From NCBI GenBank assembly GCA_039619475.1, contig CM077116.1, forward strand, positions 274,908,758-274,972,757: a stretch of 64,000 nucleotides of DNA, given 5' to 3'. Below, piece after piece: positions 53,561-64,000 of the stretch; positions within the stretch are counted from its first letter, which is position 1, and every line of letters begins with the position of its first letter. The notes beneath the pieces are model-generated. The model was not told the origin of the DNA. It saw nothing but the letters and a program-made list of their open reading frames with translations, and did no database searches. The position numbers and the translations under genes were made by a program. The stretch is from Icerya purchasi. Its lineage: Eukaryota > Arthropoda > Insecta > Hemiptera > Monophlebidae.

Positions 53561-56100
53561 ATCAGCCAAAAATGAAATTAACGCCGCAAAAAAGAGGAAA
53601 GTGGACGAATTCTAAAATAATGGGAGGATGAGCGCATTAAGAGGGAAAAATAATATTATTAGGTAGAAATGGTATCCTCTGTTAACAATTTTTTTGTGTG
53701 AAAAAGTATTTGTTGGGCACAAAATGAAGGGTGAACCAGGTCGTGAGTCCCAAAAAAAAACTTTTTGAGCCCTAGGGACCCAAAAACATAGATTTTTACG
53801 GTTCATTTTTTTTCTCACGTTCTAGTGATTAGAAAAATCTGAAGAAATTCATGACTCAACTAATAACTCTTATAAATGTAAACAATTTAAAAAAATGACC
53901 GTAATAACTTTTAGGTGAAAACTTTTTTGGAATGATAAAATATCAGTATGACCTCAAAAAAAGTTATTTAATATTTAAAATACGATTTTGACCATGTTTC
54001 AACGATCAGCATTGTTTTATTTTATTGCAGAACGAGAAAAAATATATCAAAATTGGATTTTTTCGGATTTTTTCTAGTGGTGGACCATCTCGAAAAATCC
54101 AAAAAACCGCATCATTACTTCCAACATGAAAGCATCGTCTTTCAAGCGATTAATTTTTTAAAGCGCCTCTAGTTTCTTATAATTTCCAACGAAAATTCAC
54201 AAATACATTTGACTGCATTTGACTGCATTTGACTGCATTTGACTTTTCAAATAATTTTTTCTCATTTTAAATCACGTAAGAAATAAATACTGCACGTGTA
54301 ATTGTAAGACAATTCGGATATATTATGATCGTGCAAGATAATTTTACCGAATGTTTCCTTTAATATATAATAAATTATCTAAATGTTGAAAACCATTCTT
54401 TAAAATCATTAATTATTAATTAACAATACTTTCTATTTACCTACCAATTATACAACTCGTAAGATATTTTTAGAACTTCATGCTTTTTCACGTATATTTT
54501 GAATTTGCGTCAGTCTGGTTATTATGAAAACGCTTATTTATTGCTTACTTAATTATAAAGGTATTATACTTCAGTAACATATTTTATCTTACTTTATTGC
54601 AGGTCAACTTATAGTTTATCAAAAAAAAACACTACCTTTGTGCTAGACCAATAGCATCACTGCACTTTACAACTTATAAAGGAGAGAGTAGTTGTGTTAT
54701 TCTTTCGATTTCAGATTCATTATCTTCTGCTAGTTATTATCGTATTAATATAAGAAACGTTGGATTATAAAAAAGTAAAACTGTGGTAAAATCAAATTCT
54801 CATAAAAATACACACATATTTATTAAAATTATTATTTTAATTTTTAATATTTTTTATGCTACATTAAATTTTTTTGTCAATTAAAATCGATGTGAATCTT
54901 CATATGCTTTCTAAAATTGACTAAAAGAAATGTAATTAAAAATAATTTAGAGCCATTCTCTGCTAAAAAATCCCACCTGAGATTTTACATATTACGTCAG
55001 ATGAGATTTCATATTAAGATCTCAAGAGAGATTTGTCCACAACATCGAAACCGTTTTTGTAAAAATATATTTAACTATGTTATTTCCACTGATAATCTTG
55101 TAAGTATTCGGCAATTTTTGCATTACATTTGTACAAATCTTGGAGCTTCAAATGACGAAGTGCCGTCAATTTATCGTGATAAAAAGAACAAAATAATATG
55201 TAAAAAAATTTAAAGAAAGGCCTTTATTTCTTTTTGCGATAAAAATTGTTTTTTTCATTTTTCTTGCACTAAAACAAATAAGAGACTTATTTTGATCTTT
55301 TTTTTTTTATATTATTTTCTTTTACAATTTTTAGTTACATTTGAGTGAGACTGCAAAAAAGAAACGAAAAAACGGTACGAATGCTGTACAATTAGGAAAG
55401 TTAACGATTTCAGTTTTAAACAACGTGATTTGCTTAATAGTCGAGAGCAATATAATATAATCGGTTAGATTTCTAATTTTATTTATCAGTCTTTTCCAAC
55501 CTAAAAGCCTACACATATCTGTAACAAAATGATCAGAAACAACGACTTTTTGAAATGTTGTTTTTTTAAAATCTTCTATGGTGGTGCTCAGATCTAACCA
55601 GGCAGAAGTTTTTTATAAAAATTATGCTCCGCCTTTTTAGAAACCTTAGCGTTCTAAGATTTGCAAATACACGAGAATAGCAACACAAAGGTCAACGCCT
55701 TTAAAAATGCTTCTTGTGGTAACTGTTTGCTAAATTAGAAATAGAAAGCCGACTTTTTTTCATTTTTAAACACTCTTACGATTACCACGAATTCGAGACT
55801 TGTCTCGATCCGGGTCCTAGTCGCTTCCAGGTTTACCCGAGCTAAAATAATTGGGTATCAGAAATATCTGGTAAAGTAAAGGTGACTGAGAGAAAGGAAC
55901 TCCTCCCCCCTACTCAAATTTGCGCTGTTGGGCTCAACGCACTGTCAACCTTAACCTACTAATCCCCGAAGCCCTACCAATGGTATGGGACTTGTTAATT
56001 TAATTTTTTTGTATTTCATTATCTAATTGAGAAAATGAAAACTCGGTTGAACAAAACCGAATCAACGAATGCTCTCAGAACTCTGCGAATGCCCTGTTAT
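53561..56100. other. AT-rich region without recognised gene
   Basis: No family resemblance on either strand. A 98-codon open frame lies at 54917-55213 (+) but matches nothing known to me and has no supporting context. A short G/C-richer stretch at about 55790-55980 has no assigned role. Confidence 0.4.
54206..54244. repeat. 10-bp tandem repeat (ATTTGACTGC), about four units
   Basis: Perfect head-to-tail units followed by ATTTGACTTT. Confidence 0.9.
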
Positions 56101-56379
56101 ATATTTACGTGATTTGCATTAGATATATTAATGTTACACATTATTTTGCACGTGATTTAGATTAATCGTAATTATAATAGAGTTTATATTAAATGTAATA
56201 GACGTATGCTACGTGTTTGATGTTTCGTTTAATAGAATCGCGGTATTCGAAATAATTACGAAAGAAATAACTGATAAGAAAACAACAGATAAGAAGTTAA
56301 GAAGTAAGTCGAAACGGTATTTTATATATACGTAATTCATTATACAACAATCAGCTTATATTAACGTAAATTGTACATA

Positions 56380-57138
56380 ATGGGAAAGGGAAGAACAAAG
56401 AGACAAATAAGCCTTGACAGTGTGGAGGAAAACGAGAAAAGACGAAAAAATCAAGATACAGCGGCTGGTCCAAGTGAAGAGCAAAATCATAGTCCCGAGA
56501 TAAATGATAGATTAAAGCAAATTGATAACAACATTGCGGAAATGGTACACACCATGGAATTTCTATCGCACAAATACGACGAAACAATGAAAATTAACGA
56601 AACGATAATGGCGGAATTAAAATATTTGAGAGAGCAGGTGGCAAGGCTTACGTTAGAAACGCAAAAGAAAGATGAAAAAATTTTAGAACTAACGGCCACA
56701 GTACATCAATTAGAGCAGTACGGAAGGCGTGAGAATTTTGAGCTGCATATGGGGTGTGTCACAAGTTCAAAATGAAAATCTAGAAGATGTTGTAATTAAA
56801 ATATGCGCAAAAGTGAACTGCCCAATGCAAAAGGATGATATCATCGTAGCAGTACATCGGCTCCCGGCTCGAAATAAAAACTTCCCCAGTCCGATAATAG
56901 TGAAGGCACATCGAAAAATTGTCGATGATTTGATGGTAAAAAAAAAAAGGCTCAGGTAATCTGGGACAAAGAGATAACAGGCAATGACAATTCCACGCTC
57001 AAAATTTTCGTGAACGAAAACTTATCACGTTACTATAGGGCCTTATTTTGGCAAACTAAACAGAAGACGAAAATATTAGATTATCAGTTCACCTGGTTAA
57101 AGAACGGAACAATTCACAAGAACGATCCTTCCAAATAA
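56380..57138 (+). pseudogene. ORF1 of LINE E: coiled coil, RRM-like and C-terminal domain
   Basis: ATG at 56380 (MGKGRTKRQ). A charged N-terminus, then a coiled coil (NDRLKQIDNNIAEMVHTMEF to LRLEQ-like heptads, about 56500-56720), QYGRRENFEL, VIKICAKVNCP, VAVHRLPARNKNFPSPIIVK, FVNENLSRYYRALFWQTKQK and YQFTWLKNGTIH. These are the RRM and C-terminal domain of L1-type ORF1 proteins, which coat the element RNA. A frameshift lies near 56745 and another in an A9 run at about 56940. The stop is at 57136-57138. The same C-terminal pattern occurs in LINE I ORF1. Confidence 0.8.
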
Positions 57139-58090
57139 GAACTGCGCACGATCTTAATAAAATCGTATAGTAGTACTTATTATACTCGTATATACTCGTC
57201 TGTGTATAATCGATCCTTAATGTTTTCCAGATACCTTATTAGGTTAATAATATTTAAGAATAGCATCAATTAAGGTTCTCTCGTTATTATAGTTAAAATG
57301 CATAATTATTACTCTAGGTGTAATGGATGTGTTATATGTGCGTTGTGTCGTAATACGTCACCGGTTGGGCAGGGACGTGTTGTGCAGTGTGAGAGGTTTA
57401 AGAGAGGAGGTGGAAAGAGGAGGAAGTTTGCCGGTGTTGCTCTGTGGCTACACTGGTTGAGTAGAATGGCGATACGGTGGTTATATGGTAGTGATGTATG
57501 TGAAGGAGGTGATAATAATGTGACAGTGTGTGAGTGTATAATGTTGTATATATTTTCAACCAGTCGATTTAGTTACGGTAGAGGAAGAAGGAACGGGGGT
57601 AAGAAACGAAATGATGTAGATGAGAGAGAAAAGCGTGAGCGCGATCTTGCATCGAGTGCATCAGTCACGCCGGAGACGTATCTATATTTTAAGGGATTTC
57701 TGGTGGCGGTGGTATTTCGTTCTCTTTTCCCGATGTTGATATATTTCGCGTTATACTTGTCTATTGCTTACAGGGCGGTCGTCTGTAATGTGTGTGTGTC
57801 AGTATGCGGAATTGTGCATATCTATTTAAAATGCAGGTGTGCGAAGGAGGCGGTTTCATGTATATTTATGTGGATATATATATATGACGGTATATGTGTG
57901 TATATATAGATGTAAAGTAATGTATATAGACTGTTATGTGTATCTGTTAAGTACGGTGATTAACAGTGTAACGTCGATAACCATGTTCCGAATTACAATA
58001 TGCGACAGCTTAATTTTTAGGCGAAATATGACCAATTCACCCCCTCTATCCCGTTATTTAACTTTCTAGTAACGTTTTCTACATCCCAAT

Positions 58091-58121
<31 letters not shown>

Positions 58122-58186
58122 TATGGAAAAAAAAATCCGATTAAGGTGGGAGAATACGAATTAAATAAGTATTATATCCCGTTCAT
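57139..58186 (+). other. GT-rich inter-ORF spacer of LINE E
   Basis: A strand-asymmetric, G/T-rich stretch with TGTGTG clusters. It has long open frames without family resemblance, including one of 203 codons at 57298-57909, Cys-rich and probably not coding. It ends with an (AT)n run at about 58092-58119. A similar spacer occupies 40520-41290 in the damaged copy. Confidence 0.5.
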
Positions 58187-61100
58187 ATGACTTCTCTAAT
58201 CCAGTATCGCAGTAAACAAAGCTGTAAGAATTATAGTAGTATCAAAAAATGGACTGATAACGTGAACAGCGTATTAAATGTAAATAACACACTCCAAATT
58301 AATACGGAATTATTTCATGTGTTACACTTAAACATAAGAACTGTGAGACGTAACTGGGATGAATTTATAACTTACATTCACAGGTCATCTTTAAGTGTAA
58401 TTGTATTAACTGAAATTAATATAAGTAAGGATGAATTAAATTCATATAATATAAATGGATTCACGAATATTGGACTACAAAGACCTATTGGGTATAACGG
58501 AGGAATACTTGTGTTTATTAATAATAAGTTTAGATATCATATTCGGGAAGTTAATAATAGGCCAAATATGGACCTGGTGATGATAGATATAGATATTTGC
58601 GAAAACAACCCTTTACGACTAATTGCTATATACAGATCACCGAGCAAAAACGTAGGCGAATTTATAAACGAAACCGATTCACTTTTTAAAAAAATTAGGT
58701 AATAAAGATAATTTCCTGTTTTGTGGTGATTTTAATATCGATTTATTGCTTCATAATGCACAGGTTGAGAACTTTTTAAATGTAATTTATGGGGCAGGAG
58801 GAGTACAGTTAATAAATGGAATTACGAGAGAAGAAGAACGGGTCGATAGAAGTACTCAATCATGTATAGATAACATATTTATTAAGTATAATACAAATAA
58901 AATTACCTCGGGAATTATTAATTCGAAAATATCGGATCATTACATCATCTGTTGTGTGTTTAGTATCTTGAACCGGAATTGTAAAAATAATAGGAACTCT
59001 CTGAGATATGTTTTTGATGAAAAAAGGTTGCAGAATAAGATAATTAATTATAACTGGAAGGAGGTAACTACTTCCTCAACGATAGGAAATATGTATGAGC
59101 AGATACACTCAGTTTTTAAGGGCTTTTACAAAGAATGCAAGTTGGAAGTACGGGAGAGTAAAAAATTGACTAAATACTATCCTAAAAATGAATGGATGAG
59201 TCAAAAAATAATCAATTTTATGAAAATCAGAGATCACTACTTTAAACTTAGTAAAGGAAATAGAACCAATATTCGATATAAAAATTTATTTAGAAAATAT
59301 CGAAATATAGTTACAACAGAAATAAGGAATGCAAAACAGAAATTTTACCAAAATCAAATAGTGAAGGCAAATAATGATAGTAAAAAAGTGTGGAATGTAA
59401 TTAACAATATCGTTAATAAAAAAAACAAAACAACAATAGATGACTTCATTATAAAACATTTTGGGAATTCTGCTATAGTAGCTGATCAATTTAGTGACTA
59501 CTTTATGCGTTCAGTAGAACAACATAGACACAAATGTCACATTCGGTTATTGAATACGAACTCTGATAATTTCATCTTGTCTTCCTTTTATATTCCACCT
59601 GCTAATAAATCCCAAATAGAAATAATAATTAACGATCTAAAAGTATATAAGGCACCTGGATGGGATGAAATTAGGGTGCAAGATATTAAACATAACTCAA
59701 ATATCTTTATTCCTATTTTGACTAACATGGTCAACTATTCCATAAAGGAAGCTAACACTCCAGACGGGCTTACCAAAGGTATTATTAGACCGATATATAA
59801 AAATGGAGTGAAAAATCAATTTGAAAATTACCGACCAATAACAATAACATCTGTAATAGCTAAAATCTTAGAACACTACATTGATAAACATTTAAGAAAT
59901 TATGTGGAAAAAAACAACTTACTATATGAAAATCAACACGGTTTTAGAGGAAAAAGATCCACGATAACATTATTGAGAACGATTGTAAATAATATTAATA
60001 CAGGACTATCGATGGGGAATCAGTTTTTAATTACATTTATTGACCTATCCAAAGCGTTTGATTTAGTTGATCATGAATTATTGATCAAGGACCTAGAAAG
60101 TCTGGGCATTAAAAATAATCAACTTAAGTGGTTTCGAAATTATATAACAAATAGAAAAAACATGGTCAAAATTGCAGGGAATAAAAGTAATGAAAAAACT
60201 ATTCAACATGGCATAGGTCAGGGTACCGTATTGGCTCCTATGCTTTTTCTCATTTATACTAACTCGTTATGCAAGCATATTAAAAATGCGAAGGTATACG
60301 CTTTTGCTGATGATATTGCTTTATTAATTGAGCACAAAAATTTAGAGATTATGGAAACATTATTACAAGAGGATGTAGATAATTTGAGTAAATGGGCACA
60401 TGATAGGAAGTTATGTATAAATATAAACAAATCAAAAGTATTACACGTTCGGAATAATTCTAAACATACGCGACCCACGAATTGTCCTTCATAATAACGA
60501 TTGCCTTCATGAGCTTCATAAAAATATCAGTGCACATCTATGTTTCTGTCCACCATTAGGGAACGTTCATGACATTAAATATCTAGGTATATATATTGAT
60601 ACGGATTCGGTATTTACGGCGCTATCTAGCGATGATGTCGAGCTAGAAATTATTCTCCGTTTAAAATCATTAATTTTCGATCTCTCGGCATCATCGTATT
60701 GTTCGTTGTCGGCGGAGAATACAGCCGGGATATTTACACGACCGAATTTGTTATTTCCGATTCTCGTCGAATTTCGGGTAGTGTTAGGGGTTGTGTAAGT
60801 GTCCTGGTATGTGTGGTCCGCGACAACAGGATAGTGCCTGTCGGCCGCGTGAGCCGTGTGTGAAGATCAGCGCTGTAGCGGCTATGCCATCTTAAGTGAT
60901 AAGGATTTCGGCAATGTACCGTTAGTTTTGTTTAATTATTATCGAGCGAATTTGTACCGTTAATTACCGTTTGATTGATCACTAAACGAGTCGTCATAAC
61001 AATAGTCAAAAGTTCGTTAATCGAGTCGTTCGTCATATATGTTAAATCTAGTTGCGCGGTCGAGTTACCTTTTCGATAAATATTAAAAATCTAGTCGAAG

Positions 61101-61715
61101 TCAGCGCCGCGAATGCAACGTTTATTTTTCTAGTCCTCACCGAATGAGTTTTTTTCTTTTTGGTACGCGGTGGTATTATTTTTTTTTGTTGTTATGTTCA
61201 ATTTGTGACTATATACACGTATGTTCAAAAAAGAACGGCCTTATTATTTTTTTTATCTTTGTCGGCAAATTTCTTTCGCAAAAAGCCTGACGCTCTGCTT
61301 GGCAGAGTTAATTCGGTCGTGGTAGTCCGTAATTTACCACTGGCGCCCGCAAATAAAGAACGGTAAAGAAGTCAAATCGTAACATTAGGTTTCAGTAAAA
61401 GGGACGGGAAAATCCACGAGTCGTAACATTGGCCTCCCGTAACAGGGATAAGACGAAAATCCACATTTCGTAACAATATTGATAAATCCTTGAACTGGAA
61501 AAAACACATTCAAAGTTTAAACTCGAAATTATGACAGACAATTCCAGCTTTATATAAAATAAAGCAGGTTCTATCATATCGAATTCTACGTATATACTAT
61601 AATTCAATAATAATGTCTAGAATATTATATGCAATTCAAATATGGGGTGAGGCTAAGAAAACAGAAATAAATAAAATAAGTGAAATACAGAAGAGGTGTT
61701 TGAAACTTATACGAA
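58187..61715 (+). pseudogene. ORF2 of LINE E, split by an 874-bp insert
   Basis: Endonuclease: LHLNIRTVRRNWDE, VIVLTEINISKDEL (Glu), RPIGYNGGILVFI, IAIYRSPSKN, a frameshift in an A7 run at about 58690, FCGDFNIDLLLH, CIDNIFI and SKISDHYIICC (Asp-His). RT: KAPGWDEIRVQDI, FENYRPITITSVIAKIL, HGFRGKRST, TFIDLSKAFDLVDH (about 60039), HGIGQGTVLAPMLF, YAFADDIALLIEHK (about 60297-60330), HDIKYLGIYID. At 60601 the insert begins. Behind it the thumb resumes: DKSLNWKKHIQSLNSKL, ILYAIQIWGEAKK, IQKRCLKLIRKG. It ends at LINE G. Catalytic residues are intact; two breaks and the insert kill it. Confidence 0.88.
60602..61475. mobile_element. Unidentified 874-bp insertion with 9-bp direct repeats
   Basis: Flanked by ATATTGATA at 60593-60601 and 61476-61484. 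Removing the insert and one repeat rejoins the RT frame. It has no terminal inverted repeats or poly-A that I can see. TGGCGCCCGCAAAT at about 61341-61354 resembles a primer binding site, so part of it may be an LTR plus leader. No coding content. Confidence 0.65.
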
Positions 61716-61909
61716 AAGGTAATTCGGTCGTGCTTTGTGTGTTTATCGGAACAAGTCAGTGTTATCTTATCTAATAATTCGTTCGTTTAGTTCCGATTGA
61801 TAAATTCTTCTTCATTTAATATTACACATATACACACACATACGCAGACTTGGTATAATCTGCCCTTTTTATCTCATTCTTTGCGCTATTTGCCTCTCCT
61901 TCCCATCTG

Positions 61910-62282
61910 ATGGACGATCCAGATCGTCCACCTGATCCGGGAGGGGGGAAACGTCGTGTTTCATTCGGTGGTACTAGCTGGGTTGACGACAGTACTCTTA
62001 ATTATGCCTCCGATAATGATAACTATCGGGACATTGAGATGAACAACGATAGCACTAGTACAATTAATTCGGTAAGGCAAGTTAGCGATAGCGCTGTGGT
62101 GAATTCTTCTCCACTTCGGGAAGCTGATATAAGCAATTCGTACACGTCTACCGATAACAGAATCTCCGCTAATGATAATAATAACGACAATAGTAAAAAT
62201 AATAAAAATAATAACGAGATAAATACTAATTTCACTGATTGTAGCGAAAATAATAATAGTAATAATAATAACGATAATGGTA

Positions 62283-62324
<42 letters not shown>

Positions 62325-63639
62325 GAATCTATAAAAACAAGTATAACACCTTTTTAAATAATACTGATAATATTAAGAACTTCAAAGTTTATGTTGAAAA
62401 AACGCCTAATAATAACTTAGATCAAGCTGTGCGTCTATCAATAAGTGCACTTAAAGTCGCCGAAATTTTAAGAATTAATAATCTCTGTAAGGACATCATC
62501 GAAATCAAAAAAGTCGGACGGAATCGAGTGATTATTCACTTTTCCTCTCCCTCCGCTGCTAATAATTTAATAGATAGTCGCGTCTTCCTGTCGCGTGGTT
62601 ACAACGCATACATTCCTTCTTACCTAGTTTCCAGATGTGGCGTTATAAAAGGAGTGGATACGGACTACACAGAGGAACAACTGATGGAAATGATTGACTG
62701 TAACCCGTATGTAATAAATTACATCAAAAGATTAAACAGACGATCAATCGTAGACAAAGAAGTCAAATATGTTCCTAGTGCTTCAGTCTTGATATCATTC
62801 GAGGGGCAGAGTTTGCCATCCTACGTTGCTATGTGGAACGTGCGGTTCATCTGCGAACCGTTCGTTAGAAAAACGAAGCAGTGCTACTGCTGCTTGAGGT
62901 ACGGACATATATCAGCTCACTGCAAAAGTAGTCCAAGATATGCTAGATGTGGAGATAAAGATCACACCGAGGAACAGTGTAACAGCCAGACAGCAGCATG
63001 TGTATTTTGCGGCGATCTTCACAAATCCACCGATCCAGTTTGCCCGGAGAAGAAACGCCAAACAAACATTAATGAACTAATGGCTTCACGCAATCTCAGT
63101 TTCCAAGAGGCTTCCTTGGAAATACCTCAAACCTATAGACAGAGCCAGTTATTTTCAATAGAGTTAGTAACAGATTCAGTCTGCTGACAGATTACAACGA
63201 ATATCCGGAGATTTCGTGCAAAGAAAATAATAATGATGTATACAATATTCCAGCATACAAACCGCCCCCTATATCAAAGAAAACAGGCTTCTTTGATAAA
63301 AATTTATTAGTTTTTAAGAGGGATCAAAACCTAAAGAGATCGAAATCCTTCCTTTCATCAGATGAAGAAAAAAGAAGTCTAGAACGGAAACATATTTCCA
63401 AGAGAACAACCTTCGAAAACTCAAATGTAAAGCCACCTTACGTAGACAATCGAACACACAATATGACATTCATGAATCAACCGTTGAAATCCGCTAATCC
63501 AGAAACTAGTGATCAAGCCCAAAAATCAAAGCAATTGTCTACTAAAAATAATTCAATTAATATCACTAAAAAAAGCGTAGATCTTAATCAAAAAAATAGA
63601 AACAGTAAAGATAATAAAACTAATATAAGTAAAAAGTAA
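61910..63639 (+). pseudogene. ORF1 (gag-like) of LINE G, Asn-rich, three zinc knuckles
   Basis: ATG at 61910. Residues 80-145 hold an Asn tract from AAT repeats. A core domain follows (IKNFKVYVEKTPNNNLDQ, VGRNRVIIHFSSPSAANNLI, RGYNAYIPSYLVSRCGVIKGV), then three zinc knuckles: CYCCLRYGHISAHC, CGDKDHTEEQC-type (first Cys pair partly lost, ARCGD) and CVFCGDLHKSTDPVC (about 62882-63044). The frame stops at 63187, but a tail (NEYPEISCKENNND ... KTNISKK) goes on in another frame to a TAA at 63637-63639, so one frameshift lies near 63165. It binds element RNA by analogy with R1/I-type gag-like ORF1. Confidence 0.85.
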
Positions 63640-63762
63640 TATTCATTTCTGCTTTTCTCAATTATTATTATACTATATTTACTTAGTACTATGTGTGCCA
63701 ATTTCTTTTGTGTACATATATTATTATTATAATTTATAATTTCTTTATATACTTCCAAATAT

Positions 63763-64000
63763 GCTAAAAGTACTACAGTGGAATTCGAGAAGTGTTCTCT
63801 CGAATAAAGGTGATTTAGAAATATTTCTGGCAACACATGATACAGATATTGTGCTTTTAGCAGAGACCTGGTTATCGCCAGTAAAAACGTTTAACATCAA
63901 CAACTATAACTGCTATCGGGATGACAGGGAGGATGGATATGGTGGAGTAGCATTACTAATTAAAAATGGTATTAACCATAAATTACTTTCCATGGACTTA
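63763..64000 (+). CDS. ORF2 N-terminus of LINE G (APE endonuclease), partial
   Basis: ATG at 63763 opens MLKVLQWNSRSVLSNKGDLE, then VLLAETWLSPVKTF (catalytic Glu), YRDDREDGYGGVALLI. These are the first endonuclease blocks of an I/R1-type ORF2, closely parallel to the start of LINE H ORF2 (LQWNCRSL, ETWL, DGYGAVAILI). It is open to the window edge; RT would follow outside. Confidence 0.85.

Larger units (their letters stand above)
56101..61717 (+). mobile_element. LINE family E, long copy with ORF1, spacer, ORF2
   Basis: Probable 5' UTR (to 56379), ORF1, a GT-rich spacer of about 1 kb, and ORF2 interrupted at 60602-61475 by a foreign insert. It is cut at about 61717 by LINE G. The CR1-like group is likely from its L1-type ORF1 and its RT. 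Exact 5' border uncertain. Confidence 0.75.
61718..64000 (+). mobile_element. LINE G (ORF1 + start of ORF2), runs off right edge
   Basis: 5' UTR from about 61718, ORF1 with an Asn-rich tract and three zinc knuckles, and ORF2 from 63763. Same domain plan as LINE H. Its 5' end cuts LINE E. Confidence 0.85.

Noticed and set aside
54206..54244. CRISPR-like repeat array
   Set aside because: Ten-base units head to tail without spacers in a eukaryotic context; a simple tandem repeat.
54917..55213. 98-codon open frame as a host gene
   Set aside because: No recognisable domain, no splice or promoter context, and length is not remarkable for this composition.
57298..57909. 203-codon Cys-rich open frame
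   Set aside because: Lies in the GT-rich spacer between ORF1 and ORF2 of LINE E. TGT/TGC codons follow from base composition, no domain is visible, and the damaged sister copy does not keep the frame.

Overview
The window looks like a piece of an insect nuclear genome. It is AT-rich, with gene fragments split by GT-AG introns and a very high load of arthropod-type retroelements (R1-like, Jockey-like, RTE-like and CR1-like LINEs, Ty3/gypsy, Penelope, hAT). A hymenopteran such as an ant would fit, but the sequence does not prove the order. The only recognisable host gene is a neprilysin-type (M13) metallopeptidase. Its last three exons lie on the + strand at 6647-6765, 12305-12441 and 18766-19107. 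The middle exon carries two stops and a frameshift, so this copy is probably a pseudogene.

Layout. 1-3315 (-): LINE A, running off the left edge. 3316-4805 (+): decayed R1-like reverse transcriptase (RT). 4806-5500 (-): fragment of a virus-type A32-like packaging ATPase. 6647-19107 (+): neprilysin, with introns that hold a hAT-like element (9920-10534), Penelope-type hammerhead relics (about 11.1-11.85 kb), an R1-like LINE (13.2-16.0 kb) and the 3' end of a LINE of family K (16.35-17.55 kb). 19382-26640 (+): Ty3/gypsy element with LTR, gag, an SGNH-hydrolase-like reading frame and pol. A Penelope-like element with 345-bp inverted ends and hammerhead motifs is nested in its gag region (20624-22257). 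26641-29543 (+): RTE-like LINE, where gypsy sequence stops. 29946-32206 (+): LINE J, same family as A. 33195-35441 (+): nearly complete 3' half of family K. 35697-36451: hAT-like element with an 8-bp target duplication. 36509-39275 (-): LINE C, same family as A and J.

Further right, 39745-43637 (+) holds two damaged copies of LINE family E. 43638-47730 (-) is LINE H, with N-rich gag and a 3 x 75-bp tandem repeat. 47777-48946 (+) is LINE I, whose ORF1 starts with a PHD-like finger. 48947-52575 (+) is Jockey-like LINE D, with the one uninterrupted full-length ORF2 of the window (904 aa). 53090-53560 is an endonuclease relic. 56380-61717 (+) is LINE E, with ORF1, a GT-rich spacer and ORF2, split by an 874-bp insertion with 9-bp direct repeats. 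61718-64000 (+) is LINE G, running off the right edge.

Together this is a nested transposon graveyard around a decaying peptidase gene. The points most worth following are the SGNH-like domain between gag and pol of the gypsy element, the conserved bulged hairpin at the 3' ends of two diverged family K LINEs, the Penelope inverted repeats with hammerhead cores, the A32-like ATPase relic, long G homopolymers inside coding regions, and a LINE family whose RT box reads FIDD. No tRNA, rRNA or CRISPR array was seen.
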